Numbered from the stretch's first letter, positions 1-7,822 are shown. The stretch is DNA of 64,000 nt from an uncultured Alistipes sp. (GCA_944321185.1 CALUKH010000005.1:1-64000), one strand, 5' to 3'. Numbers and translations are program-made. Notes: generated by a model from the letters alone, not told the origin.

Positions 1-882
1 TCGATGCTCTTCACGATCAACAACTCGCCCTTCTTCGGCAAGGACGGCAAATACGTCACTTCGCGCCACATCAAGGAGCGTCTGGACCGCGAACTGGAGA
101 AGAATCTCGCCCTGCGCGTGACGCCCGGTCCGACGGCCGATTCATTCAACGTCTTCGGACGCGGCGTGCTGCACCTCTCGGTGCTGATCGAGACCATGCG
201 CCGCGAGGGCTACGAACTGCAGGTCGGTCAGCCGCAGGTCATCACCAAGGAGATCGACGGCAAGAAGTGCGAACCGGTCGAGGAGCTGACGGTCGACTGC
301 CCCGAAGAGCACTCCGGCACGGTGATCGACATGACCACGCGCCGCAAGGGTACGCTGCGCGACATGTCGTCGGACGGCGAACGCGTGCGGCTGCTGTTCG
401 ACATTCCGTCGCGAGGCATCATCGGACTGCGTTCGAACATGCTGACGGCCACGGCCGGCGAGGCGATCATGACCCACCGCTTCAAGGATTTCGAACCCTG
501 GGCCGGCGACATCGAAATGCGCACCAACGGCTCGATCATCTCGGGCGAGACGGGCACGGCCTACGCCTACTCGATCGACAAGCTCCAGGACCGCGGACGC
601 TTCTTCATCAGCCCGATGGATCAGGTCTACGAAGGCCAGGTCATCGGCGAACACACGCGTCAGAACGACATCACGGTCAACGTCACCAAGTCCAAACAGT
701 TGACCAACATGCGTGCTTCGGGTTCGGACGACAAGGCCGTGATCGTGCCGCCGAAGGTCTTTACGCTCGAGGAGGCGCTCGAATACATCAAGGAGGACGA
801 ATACGTCGAGGTGACGCCCCACGCCATCCGTCTGAGAAAGATCCTGCTCCACGAAACCGACCGCAAACGCGCGGCCAAATAA
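1..882 (+). CDS. typA: Ribosome-associated GTPase TypA/BipA, C-terminal part (5' truncated by window)
   Basis: The reading frame is open from base 1 and enters the window inside the protein; 293 residues remain of a family of about 600. The visible part starts in the domain after the G domain ([22 protein letters not shown]), continues through the EF-G-like domain ([16 protein letters not shown]) and ends in the TypA-specific C-terminal domain ([19 protein letters not shown]). TypA is a translational GTPase that binds the 70S ribosome and helps 50S assembly and stress or cold adaptation. The GTP-binding motifs lie upstream of the window. The ATG at base 4 is internal and not the start. Identification is firm from the long conserved blocks. 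Confidence 0.96.
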   Translation, partial: SMLFTINNSPFFGKDGKYVTSRHIKERLDRELEKNLALRVTPGPTADSFNVFGRGVLHLSVLIETMRREGYELQVGQPQVITKEIDGKKCEPVEELTVDCPEEHSGTVIDMTTRRKGTLRDMSSDGERVRLLFDIPSRGIIGLRSNMLTATAGEAIMTHRFKDFEPWAGDIEMRTNGSIISGETGTAYAYSIDKLQDRGRFFISPMDQVYEGQVIGEHTRQNDITVNVTKSKQLTNMRASGSDDKAVIVPPKVFTLEEALEYIKEDEYVEVTPHAIRLRKILLHETDRKRAAK

Positions 883-930
883 CCCGGTGACCGAACCCGA
901 CCCGACATCCGGACAAAGCGCAAACGGACA

Positions 931-1248
931 ATGAACCATTTTACCCTGTCGCTCGCCACGGGAGCCATCGCCGGAGCACTGGTGGTCATACCAATGATCT
1001 TCCAGAAGTTCTCGTTCCGCAGCTGCATGGCGACGTTTCTGGTCTACCTGTTCGCCGGCGTGATCGTCTTCCACGGCAATCTGCCCTACCTGCCCTGGTG
1101 GGCCGACGGCATGGGCGTGACGGTGATGCTGACCCTGCCGACGCTCTTCGCGGCCTCGGGCAAGGAGCAGAAGTCGATTCCGCTGATTCTGTTCAATGCA
1201 CTGCTGTTCGGATTCCTCATCAGCATGGCCGAACACTATCTGGCCTGA
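931..1248 (+). CDS. Small integral membrane protein, unknown function
   Basis: A 105-residue protein with about four hydrophobic segments (roughly residues 5-24, 31-49, 60-78 and 83-102) joined by short loops; it is predicted to sit in the inner membrane. It lies 48 nt after typA on the same strand and could be co-transcribed with it. The start is the first ATG after the typA stop and gives a signal-anchor-like N-terminus (MNHFTLSLATGAIAGALVV). I do not recognise a family and see no catalytic motif. Third-position G/C use matches the neighbours, which supports real coding. Confidence 0.75.
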   Translation: MNHFTLSLATGAIAGALVVIPMIFQKFSFRSCMATFLVYLFAGVIVFHGNLPYLPWWADGMGVTVMLTLPTLFAASGKEQKSIPLILFNALLFGFLISMAEHYLA

Positions 1249-1441
1249 CCGGGGGGGGGAGAGAGAGGAGCCGCAAGAGTGGGAACCGCGAAGGGAGGTC
1301 CCCAACCGGAGGGCCTCACAACCGGAGAGAAGCTCAAGCGAAGGGCCCCTCAACCGGAGGAGACAGACTTGGCGAGACACCCAAACCGGAGGAGGTTCGA
1401 AAGCGATGCCCGAATCGGACAACGTCAAAATCCCGACTCAC
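1249..1441. repeat. Purine-rich spacer with AACCGGA repeats
   Basis: This spacer has no convincing gene. It begins with a G-run and carries the heptamer AACCGGA at 1304, 1320, 1352 and 1384. The spacings are 16, 32 and 32 nt, so all are multiples of 16. The units between the heptamers are poorly conserved. Confidence 0.5.
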
Positions 1442-1469
1442 AAAAAAACGGACTACGGTCCGTTTTTTT
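1442..1469 (+). terminator. Intrinsic terminator
   Basis: An A7 tract, stem CGGAC, loop TACG, stem GTCCG and T7 tract form a nearly perfect 12-bp hairpin that could work in either direction. It probably ends the typA / small membrane protein transcript. Confidence 0.85.
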
Positions 1470-1538
1470 GTTTCCATCCCGACGCAGTATTACCCCGCGG
1501 CGACCGTTTTCATGAAAACTTCACACCCCAAAACCGCC

Positions 1539-2183
1539 ATGAAAAGACTACTGCTCCTGCTGACCGCTGCCCTCGCGCTGGGGTCCTGCGACAACGACGA
1601 TGCGTCGCGTACCGAGATCTGGACCGTTGCCCCCGAAAAGGGCGTGACGGGCATCACCATGGGATTCGGATATGTCCCGGCCTATATCATCCGCAAGGGG
1701 GTCGATGCCCCGTGGGAGACGACGGCCGCCCGCATCGAGGGTTTCACGTTCGAACCGGGCATTCAGGCAACCCTGCGCGTACGCATCGACCCGATCGTCA
1801 ATCCGCCGGCCGACGGCCCCTGCGAACGCTATACGCTGGAGGAGCAGCTCGCGCACGCCGAAGCTGCCATGGAGATCGACCCGCTGATCTTCAGCCCCGA
1901 GTTGGAGATCCAGGTCGCCTCCAAGCGGGCCGATGCGACACTGGCCGGCTACTGGATCCGGGATCTGCGTTACGGGGAGGATGCTCAGTGGCAGGCTTTT
2001 CCGTGGGAGATCGAGGGCTTCGACTTCACGCCCGGCCATGAATACCGGCTGCGCATTCAACCCGTTGCCGTGTACGACGAAGCAAAGGCGGATCTGATCG
2101 ACGCCGATTCGTGGAGCGTGAAATACAACCTGCGGGCGCTGCTCTCCGACGAAGTGAAGACCTCCGAAGGTCTGCCGCAATAG
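1539..2183 (+). CDS. Lipoprotein with two DUF4377-like repeats
   Basis: 214 residues. The N-terminus is a lipoprotein signal (MKRLLLLLTAALALGSC) with lipidated Cys17. The mature part is an internal duplication: about residues 30-100 contain APWETTAARIEGFTFEPG followed by RVRIDP and a PADGP...YTLEEQL tail; about residues 135-210 contain AQWQAFPWEIEGFDFTPG followed by RIQPV and a VKYNLRALLS tail. The pattern W-x(n)-IEGF-F-PG, then alternating hydrophobics, resembles the DUF4377 domain, a small beta domain of unknown function in envelope proteins. An in-frame ATG at 1512 would add nine polar residues before the signal, so 1539 is preferred. The gene stands alone after a terminator. Confidence 0.75.
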   Translation: MKRLLLLLTAALALGSCDNDDASRTEIWTVAPEKGVTGITMGFGYVPAYIIRKGVDAPWETTAARIEGFTFEPGIQATLRVRIDPIVNPPADGPCERYTLEEQLAHAEAAMEIDPLIFSPELEIQVASKRADATLAGYWIRDLRYGEDAQWQAFPWEIEGFDFTPGHEYRLRIQPVAVYDEAKADLIDADSWSVKYNLRALLSDEVKTSEGLPQ

Positions 2184-2281
2184 AGCCGGCAAAGAGTCGA
2201 TTTGCGCGATCAGCCATACAGCGCCTCACAGGCACCCGGACGGGCTCCGTCCCCATAGCGCAACGTCTCGGGCCGAACACC

Positions 2282-2647
2282 CTACCGGCGCAGCGTGGCG
2301 AATGAAAGGATGTGCCACGTGACGCCGACCGCCACGCCCAGCAACAACAGCTGTGCCCACCACCAGCGGTCGACCACGGCGAAGATGCAGTAAAGCAGCG
2401 ACGCCCAGAGCAGCCCCACGGAGAGGATCTTGGCATGGAGCGGGATGGCGCGGTTTTCGCGGAAATGACGGATGTAGGGCCCCAACCGGCGATGGGCGAG
2501 CAGCCAGGCATAGAGCCGCGGCGAGGAGCGCACCCAAAGGGCTGCGGCCAGCAGCAGAAAGGGAGTCGTCGGGAGCAGCGGCACGAAAATACCGAGGATC
2601 CCCAACAGAAGCGCCAGCGCGCCAAGAAGTGTAAAAAGGGGCTTCAC
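2282..2647 (-). CDS. DUF454 (YbaN-like) inner-membrane protein, GTG start
   Basis: 121 residues with the family's N-terminal hydrophobic hairpin (LLGALALLLGILGIFVPLLPTTPFLLLAAALW), a short polar linker (RRLGPYIRHFRENRAIP) and a second pair of membrane helices (about 70-112). DUF454 proteins are small inner-membrane proteins without a settled function. I chose GTG at 2647 because it starts the protein exactly where family members begin and because a perfect -7 promoter element lies 4 nt upstream. It is transcribed divergently from rpiB. Confidence 0.85.
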   Translation of the reverse strand: MKPLFTLLGALALLLGILGIFVPLLPTTPFLLLAAALWVRSSPRLYAWLLAHRRLGPYIRHFRENRAIPLHAKILSVGLLWASLLYCIFAVVDRWWWAQLLLLGVAVGVTWHILSFATLRR

Positions 2648-2651
2648 GCCA

Positions 2652-2659
2652 CAAAAATA
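2652..2659 (-). promoter_or_regulatory. -7 promoter element of the DUF454 gene (possibly leaderless)
   Basis: Minus-strand TATTTTTG matches the Bacteroidota TAnnTTTG consensus. Only TGGC separates it from the GTG start, so transcription should begin at or beside the start codon. Confidence 0.6.
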
Positions 2660-2703
2660 CGCAAATTCGAGGCTCCGAAACCGTTGCGGGAAAAATATTT
2701 CGC

Positions 2704-2711
2704 TAACTTTG
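2704..2711 (+). promoter_or_regulatory. -7 promoter element of rpiB
   Basis: TAACTTTG matches TAnnTTTG, with a TTG at 2684-2686 as a possible -33 element. It lies 38 nt before the rpiB ATG. Confidence 0.65.
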
Positions 2712-2749
2712 CGTTTGCAAATCAAACAACACTCAAAAATCGAGATACG

Positions 2750-3208
2750 ATGACAAAAATCGGTATCGCCAGCGATCACGCCGGCTATGAAATGAAGGAA
2801 TTCCTGGTAGGTTACCTCGACGCCATGGGCTACGAGGTGCTGGATTTCGGCACGGACTCTCCCGAGAGTGTCGACTATCCGGACTATGCGCATCCGCTGG
2901 CCGAAGCGGTCGAGAAGGGCGAGGTAGCCTGCGGCGTGGCCCTGTGCGGTTCGGGCGAGGGAATGTCCATCACCCTGAACAAGCATCAGGGAGTCCGGGC
3001 GGGACTCTGCTGGGATCCCGAGATCGCCTCGCTGATCCGCCGTCACAATGATGCCAACGTGATCGTCTTCCCGGCACGCTTCATCACCAACGACGAGGCC
3101 GTGCAGATGCTCGACGCCTACTTTGCGGCGCAGTTCGAGGGTGGACGCCACGAGAAGCGGGTCGCCAAGATTCCGGTTCCGACCGCTGCCGCCGAAAGCA
3201 GCAAATAG
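2750..3208 (+). CDS. rpiB: Ribose 5-phosphate isomerase B
   Basis: 152 residues of the RpiB/LacAB family. It interconverts ribulose 5-phosphate and ribose 5-phosphate in the non-oxidative pentose phosphate pathway. Diagnostic features are the N-terminus KIGIASDHAGYEMKE, DFGTDSPESVDYPDYA, the substrate loop with the catalytic cysteine in VALCGSGEGMSI, and the RRHNDANV block. The ATG at 2750 is the standard start. The C-terminal tail (PVPTAAAESSK) is slightly longer than usual. It stands alone behind its own promoter. Confidence 0.95.
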   Translation: MTKIGIASDHAGYEMKEFLVGYLDAMGYEVLDFGTDSPESVDYPDYAHPLAEAVEKGEVACGVALCGSGEGMSITLNKHQGVRAGLCWDPEIASLIRRHNDANVIVFPARFITNDEAVQMLDAYFAAQFEGGRHEKRVAKIPVPTAAAESSK

Positions 3209-3490
3209 CAAAGCTGCAAATAGCGCCGGAAATATTGGGACATAGCATCTTCTGCTTCCGGGACCACCAATCAGGCGCCGGCTGCGACGAGCGAAAAGCT
3301 CCGGTCTCAGAAGGTAGATGGGACGGAGGTCCCTCCACAAGCCGAGAGCAGAACAGAGCGGGACGGCCACTTGAAGCGGGCACAACGAGGCGTGAAACGC
3401 CGGCAGATCCCGGGATCATGAGAGTGGCTCCGCCAAAGGAGGGGGAGGGTAAAAATACGGGATGTGGGAGAAATCCTCTTCCCGACCGGA
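3209..3490. other. Intergenic spacer between convergent rpiB and ispE
   Basis: 282 nt without a supportable gene. The sequence is purine-rich with short GGAGG/CCTCC complementary stretches but no clear T-tailed hairpin. Confidence 0.4.
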
Positions 3491-4303
3491 TCACAATGCA
3501 AAGACAAAGGGCGAGAGAGCATGCAGCTCCTCGCCTTTTTCGTGCCCGGCAAAGAGCCCGAAGACGGCCGAACCGCTCCCCGACATCGAAGCATAGAGCG
3601 CCCCGGCATCGAGCAGCTGCTTCTTGACGGCCCGGATGGCGGGATGTGCCGGAAAGACCGACTCTTCGAAATCATTGGTCACCGTCCCCTGCCACTCCGC
3701 CACGGGACGCCGCAACCGCTCGGCCAACGGCACAGCCGGCACCCGCGGCCGCACTCCGGCATAGGCTTCGCGTGTCGAGACTCCCTCGTCGGGCTTCACC
3801 ACCACGAGCGTCATTCCCTTCAGATCCAACGCAAAAGGGGTCATCACCTCACCGCGGCCCGTGCACAGCTGCGGCGTATTGCGCACGAAGAAGGCCGTAT
3901 CGCTGCCCAGTTCGGCGGCCCGGGCAATCAACTCCTCCTCGGAGAGCCCCAGCTCAAACAGGCGGTCGAGCGCCACGACCACCGCCGTGGCATCGGACGA
4001 ACCTCCGCCCAGCCCCGCACCAAACGGTACGCGCTTCACCAGACGGATCCGTACGCCGTCGACCCCGTAACGGTCGTGCATCAGCCGGAAGGCCTTCAGA
4101 CAGATATTCTCCTCGGCGGGACAATCCACCGCCAGCCCTTCGGTGAGGAACTCCGCGCCCGTCGTTCCGGTGCGCACGACCTCCACCTCATCGAAAAGTC
4201 CCCGCACGGGGAACATCACCGTCTCCAGATCGTGGTAGCCGTCGGCCCGGCGACGCAGGATGTCCAGACCCAGATTGATTTTGCAGTTTGCTCGAAGAAT
4301 CAT
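3491..4303 (-). CDS. ispE: 4-diphosphocytidyl-2-C-methyl-D-erythritol kinase
   Basis: 270 residues, GHMP kinase fold. IspE phosphorylates CDP-methylerythritol in the MEP (non-mevalonate) isoprenoid pathway. Visible motifs are the N-terminal CKINLGLDILRRRADGYHDLETV, the glycine-rich ATP loop VPFGAGLGGGSSDA and the C-terminal ASMSGSGSAVFGLF loop. Length and start agree with the family. The partner enzyme ispD is encoded about 25 kb away in this window, so the pathway genes are dispersed. A -7 promoter element abuts the ATG, which predicts a leaderless transcript. Confidence 0.96.
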   Translation of the reverse strand: MILRANCKINLGLDILRRRADGYHDLETVMFPVRGLFDEVEVVRTGTTGAEFLTEGLAVDCPAEENICLKAFRLMHDRYGVDGVRIRLVKRVPFGAGLGGGSSDATAVVVALDRLFELGLSEEELIARAAELGSDTAFFVRNTPQLCTGRGEVMTPFALDLKGMTLVVVKPDEGVSTREAYAGVRPRVPAVPLAERLRRPVAEWQGTVTNDFEESVFPAHPAIRAVKKQLLDAGALYASMSGSGSAVFGLFAGHEKGEELHALSPFVFAL

Positions 4304-4307
4304 GACA

Positions 4308-4315
4308 CAAAGATA
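4308..4315 (-). promoter_or_regulatory. -7 promoter element of ispE (possibly leaderless)
   Basis: Minus-strand TATCTTTG is a perfect TAnnTTTG match. It is separated from the ispE ATG by TGTC only. Confidence 0.65.
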
Positions 4316-4373
4316 CGAAAAGAGGCGCGGAAAAGGCCCTCTGCCGGCGAAATTTTAACCGCCCGATGCGGCG

Positions 4374-4405
4374 TTTTCGGAAGAGCGGCAAAATTCGTAT
4401 TTTTG
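4374..4405 (+). promoter_or_regulatory. Promoter of the GSCFA gene (possibly leaderless)
   Basis: The -7 element TATTTTTG lies at 4398-4405 and a TTTTC -33-like element begins at 4374, about 20 nt upstream. The -7 element is 4 nt (CCGT) from the ATG, mirroring the divergent ispE promoter. Confidence 0.6.
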
Positions 4406-4409
4406 CCGT

Positions 4410-5375
4410 ATGAAATTCCGCACCGAAATCGAACCCCTCGCCACCGATCTGCGGATCGGTTACCGCAACCACATCCTCGCCCTCGGGTCGTGCTTCGCCT
4501 CGCATATGGCCGACCGTCTCGCCGCAGCGAAATTCCACGTCGTGAAGAACCCCTCGGGGATCCTCTTCAACCCGCTCTCGATCGCCGAGGCGATCCGCAG
4601 TTATGCCGCCGCGCAACCCGTCACACGTCAGGAGCTGGGCTTCGACGGCGACCTCTGGTACCATTTCAATTTCCACGGCGACTTCTCGGCGCCGACCGCC
4701 GACGAGGCTCTGCAACGCATGAACCGCGCCCGGCAGGCGGGGGCCGAAGCGCTCCGCACGGCCGACCGTGTGATCCTCACTCTCGGCACGGCCTGGGTCT
4801 ACGAACACGACGGACACGTCGTGGCCAACTGCCACCGCCGTCCCGCCGCCGAGTTTTCGCGACGACGGCTGACCGTCGACGAAGTGGTCGCGTGCCTCAC
4901 GGAGATCATCGAAGGACCGTTGGCCGGCAAACGCACGCTGCTGACGGTCAGCCCCGTGCGACACCTCGGCGACGGGCTCCCGGGCAATGCCGCAAGCAAG
5001 GCCACGCTGCGTCTGGCGGCCGAAATCCTCACGGAACGCCTCCCGCAGGTGGACTATTTCCCGGCCTTCGAGATCCTCCTGGACGATCTGCGCGACTACC
5101 GTTTCTATGCCGACGACCTGGTCCACCCCGCTCAGCAGGCGATCGCCTATCTGTGGGAACGCTTCGCCGAGGCGCTGCTCGACGACGAGGCCCGGCGGCT
5201 GCTTCCCGAAGTCGAGGCGATCGTCGCCGCCGCGGCCCACCGCCCCCGCAATCCCCGCAACGAAGCCCACCGTGCTTTCTGCCGCCGCCAGCTCGAACGG
5301 ATCGCCGCCCTGCCCGGAATCGATTTTCAGCCCGAAAGCGCGCTTTTCAGACAATGTATCGAAATAAATTCGTAA
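4410..5375 (+). CDS. GSCFA-domain protein
   Basis: 321 residues of the GSCFA family, named after a motif visible near the N-terminus (ILALGSCFASHMADRL). It also has NPSGILFNPLSIAEAI, a DLWYHFNFHGDFS block, an LTLGTAWVYEHDGHVVANCHR block and a C-terminal YFPAFEILLDDLRDYRFYADD..HP region. The G-S-C at the N-terminal block and the D..HP near the end resemble an SGNH-hydrolase-like arrangement, but no substrate is known and I assign none. The stop codon overlaps the -7 promoter element of the next gene. The ATG at 4410 is the only sensible start. Confidence 0.9.
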   Translation: MKFRTEIEPLATDLRIGYRNHILALGSCFASHMADRLAAAKFHVVKNPSGILFNPLSIAEAIRSYAAAQPVTRQELGFDGDLWYHFNFHGDFSAPTADEALQRMNRARQAGAEALRTADRVILTLGTAWVYEHDGHVVANCHRRPAAEFSRRRLTVDEVVACLTEIIEGPLAGKRTLLTVSPVRHLGDGLPGNAASKATLRLAAEILTERLPQVDYFPAFEILLDDLRDYRFYADDLVHPAQQAIAYLWERFAEALLDDEARRLLPEVEAIVAAAAHRPRNPRNEAHRAFCRRQLERIAALPGIDFQPESALFRQCIEINS

Positions 5376-5380
5376 ATTTG
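5373..5380 (+). promoter_or_regulatory. -7 promoter element overlapping the GSCFA stop codon
   Basis: TAAATTTG matches TAnnTTTG, and its first three bases are the TAA stop of the upstream gene. The next ATG is 21 nt downstream. Confidence 0.6.
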
Positions 5381-5401
5381 CGGCTCATACGAACCGCAAC
5401 C

Positions 5402-6967
5402 ATGAACACGCGCCTCACACTGATTCTCATATCCGCTCTGACGGCCTTCGGCCCCGTCGCGGCACAACCCCGCCTGATCGTCGAAATCGTCATCGGCTCA
5501 ATGCGTGCCGGCGATCTGGATCGTTACGCCGCCAACTTCTCGGACGACGGTTTCCGCCGTCTTACCGAACGCGGCACGCTCTACGCGGACGCCCGTTACG
5601 ACTGCCAGCAGACCACGACCCCCGTCTCGCTGGCCACACTCGCCACGGGGGCCATGCCCTCGACCCACGGCGTGATCGGTCCCCGCTGGATCGACTACAC
5701 GACCAACCGCACGGTCCGGCTCATCGACGGCCGCCAGGGCCCCGGAGCCTACCATCGCATCGCCCCGACACTGGCCGAAACGCTTCTCGAACAGGCCCCC
5801 GGCAGCCGGGCCGTCACCATCGCCGCCGAGGCGCTGTCGGCCGTCGTGATGGCCGGACGCGGCGGCGAAGTCTTCTGGCTCGACTCCACGCGCTGCGACT
5901 GGATCTCGTCACCCTACTACACCGAACAACTCCCCGACTGGATCGAACGCAGCAACCGCGAACGCTACAACCTCTCGTACATCGGCCTCGAATGGCGTTC
6001 GCTGCTCGAAAAGAGCCGCTACATCAACACGCGTCAGCACGACATCATCCTCTCGGGCCGCACCAAACGCGACGAGGATACCGACGGTCAGCAGCGTCTG
6101 AAACTCACGAACGACTACGAACGGCTGCTCTACACCCCGGCCGGCAACACTGCCGTGCTGGGGCTGGCCAAGCAGGCCATTGCCCAATACCGCCTCGGAG
6201 ACGACGAGGTGCCCGATCTGCTGAACATCTGTCTCGACTCGCCGCGCCGCATCGCCGAGGCCTACGGTCCCGAATCGGTCGAGGTCGAGGACATGTACTA
6301 CCGGCTCGACCGCGATCTGGCCGACTTTCTGACCTTCGTTTTCGCGCAGGTCAAGGATGCAAACGCCCTGATCGTCGTCACCTCGGACCACGGCACCAGC
6401 CCCTCCTACGACGCCGGACGCGAAGTGGCCGAACGTTTCAACAGCCGGCAGTTCGAGGTCATCGTCAACGGATTCCTCAACGTCCGCTACGGCACGGGCG
6501 ACTGGGTGGTCGGATACGGCGACAAATCGCTGTGGCTGAACCACAACCTCATCTACGAACGGGGGCTGAATCTGGCCGAGGTGCAGAACGAGGTGGCCAT
6601 CTTCGCCATGCAGTTCAGCGGCGTGTCGCACGCTCTGGCCGCCACGGCCATGCGCACGAGCTACTTCGGCAGCGGATATGCCCGCATGATGCAGAACAGC
6701 TTCTACCCGCGCCGCTCGGGCGACGTGATCCTCAACCTGATGCCCGGCTGGATCGAGGAGCAGGAGCGCTGCTGGTCGATGTCCGGCTCGATGTACGGCT
6801 ACGACACCGAGGTGCCGCTCGTCTTCTACGGCAAGGGCGCCGGTCCGCTGCGCGTGAACCGCCGCGTGGAGATGACCTCCCTGGCCCCGACCCTGGCCCG
6901 CGTGGCCGGTGTGCGCGAACCCGCCGCCTCGGAAGGCACCCCCCTCGAAGAGATTGCCGACCTCTGA
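5402..6967 (+). CDS. Secreted alkaline-phosphatase-superfamily protein, probable pseudoenzyme
   Basis: 521 residues with a signal peptide (about 1-21, ending VAAQ). The fold is that of type I phosphodiesterase/PafA-like proteins: SMRAGDLDRY, GFRRLTERGT, TTTPVSLATLATG, PSTHGVIG, SSPYYTEQLPDW, YGPESVEVEDMYYRLDRDLADFL and YDTEVPLVFYG all line up with that family. Thr73 sits where the nucleophile is expected and the SDHG motif (Asp329-His330) is present. The other expected metal ligands appear changed: the Asp of the N-terminal IVVDxMR motif is Gly32, the D..GH pair is Arg282/Glu286, and the C-terminal His is Ser461. This alignment is from memory of PafA. The protein is probably periplasmic and may be non-catalytic; role unknown. 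It follows the GSCFA gene and precedes sufE. Confidence 0.8.
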   Translation: MNTRLTLILISALTAFGPVAAQPRLIVEIVIGSMRAGDLDRYAANFSDDGFRRLTERGTLYADARYDCQQTTTPVSLATLATGAMPSTHGVIGPRWIDYTTNRTVRLIDGRQGPGAYHRIAPTLAETLLEQAPGSRAVTIAAEALSAVVMAGRGGEVFWLDSTRCDWISSPYYTEQLPDWIERSNRERYNLSYIGLEWRSLLEKSRYINTRQHDIILSGRTKRDEDTDGQQRLKLTNDYERLLYTPAGNTAVLGLAKQAIAQYRLGDDEVPDLLNICLDSPRRIAEAYGPESVEVEDMYYRLDRDLADFLTFVFAQVKDANALIVVTSDHGTSPSYDAGREVAERFNSRQFEVIVNGFLNVRYGTGDWVVGYGDKSLWLNHNLIYERGLNLAEVQNEVAIFAMQFSGVSHALAATAMRTSYFGSGYARMMQNSFYPRRSGDVILNLMPGWIEEQERCWSMSGSMYGYDTEVPLVFYGKGAGPLRVNRRVEMTSLAPTLARVAGVREPAASEGTPLEEIADL

Positions 6968-6996
6968 CCCCAAGAATCAAAAATCAAACGTACAAG

Positions 6997-7428
6997 ATGG
7001 ATAAAATTCAGGACGAAATCATCGACGAGTTCTCGGTCTTCGACGACTGGCTCGACAAGTATGACTATCTGATCAGCCTGAGCGAAACGCTGCCGCCGAT
7101 CGCCCCCGAACACCGCACCGAACAGTACCTCATCCAGGGGTGTCAGTCGCGCGTGTGGGTCGATGCCCGGCTCGACGGCGGACGCGTCTACTATGCGGCC
7201 GACAGCGATGCCATAATAACCAAGGGAATTATCGCGTTATTGATCCGTGTACTGAACGGCCGGACCCCGAAGGAGATCCTCGACACGGAACTCTACTTCA
7301 TCGACCGCATCGGTCTGAGCGCCAACCTCTCGCCTACGCGGGCCAACGGTCTGGTGGCCATGATCAAGCAGATGCGCCTCTATGCGCTGGCCTTCGAGAC
7401 CAAGGTCGAGGCCGAAGAGTCGAAATAA
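6997..7428 (+). CDS. sufE: Cysteine desulfurase activator SufE
   Basis: 143 residues. SufE accepts sulfane sulfur from SufS and passes it to the SUF scaffold for Fe-S cluster assembly in the cytoplasm. The active-site Cys49 lies in YLIQGCQSRVW, with the usual context before it (LPPIAPEHRTEQ) and the C-terminal GLSANLSPTRANGLVAMI block. Length is typical. It is followed 71 nt later by a DUF59 protein with a related Fe-S role, suggesting a small sulfur-assembly operon, although sufBCDS are not in this window. Confidence 0.94.
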   Translation: MDKIQDEIIDEFSVFDDWLDKYDYLISLSETLPPIAPEHRTEQYLIQGCQSRVWVDARLDGGRVYYAADSDAIITKGIIALLIRVLNGRTPKEILDTELYFIDRIGLSANLSPTRANGLVAMIKQMRLYALAFETKVEAEESK

Positions 7429-7499
7429 CGCCCAACGGATTCCGTCCGGCCCCGACACGGCGGCAGATCCCGCAAAACAAGGAAAAACAACGAAAAAGC

Positions 7500-7820
7500 A
7501 TGACACCCGAAGAGATTCTTGAGGTCGAAAAGGAGATCGTCGCGACGCTCAAGAACATATACGATCCGGAAATTCCGGTCAACATTTACGATCTCGGTCT
7601 GGTCTACGAAATCGACTACACGCCCGACGGCGTGGCCACGATCCGCATGACCCTCACCGCCCCCAACTGCCCGATGGCCGACATGCTCGTCGAGGATGTC
7701 AACCAGCAGGTGGCCAAGGTCAAGGGGGTGAAGTCGGTGAACGTCATCCTGACGTTCGACCCCGTCTGGGACAAGAGCATGATGTCGGAAGAGGCGCTGC
7801 TCGAACTCAACATGCTGTAA
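7500..7820 (+). CDS. DUF59/MIP18-family Fe-S assembly factor (SufT-like)
   Basis: 106 residues making up a single DUF59 domain: LKNIYDPEIPVNIYDLGLVYEI, then MTLTAPNCPMADMLVEDV (the conserved cysteine), then VKSVNVILTFDPVWDKSMMSEEA. The family includes SufT, PaaD and eukaryotic MIP18, which help mature Fe-S proteins. The context beside sufE supports that role. The ATG at 7500 starts the domain exactly; the open frame upstream is read-through from the sufE region. Only 2 nt separate it from the next gene. Confidence 0.92.
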   Translation: MTPEEILEVEKEIVATLKNIYDPEIPVNIYDLGLVYEIDYTPDGVATIRMTLTAPNCPMADMLVEDVNQQVAKVKGVKSVNVILTFDPVWDKSMMSEEALLELNML

Positions 7821-7822
7821 CG

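Noticed and set aside
3464-5401. Apparent long N-terminal extension of the phosphatase-like protein
   Set aside because: The frame is open by chance through ispE and the GSCFA gene. The true start at 5402 follows a promoter and begins a signal peptide.
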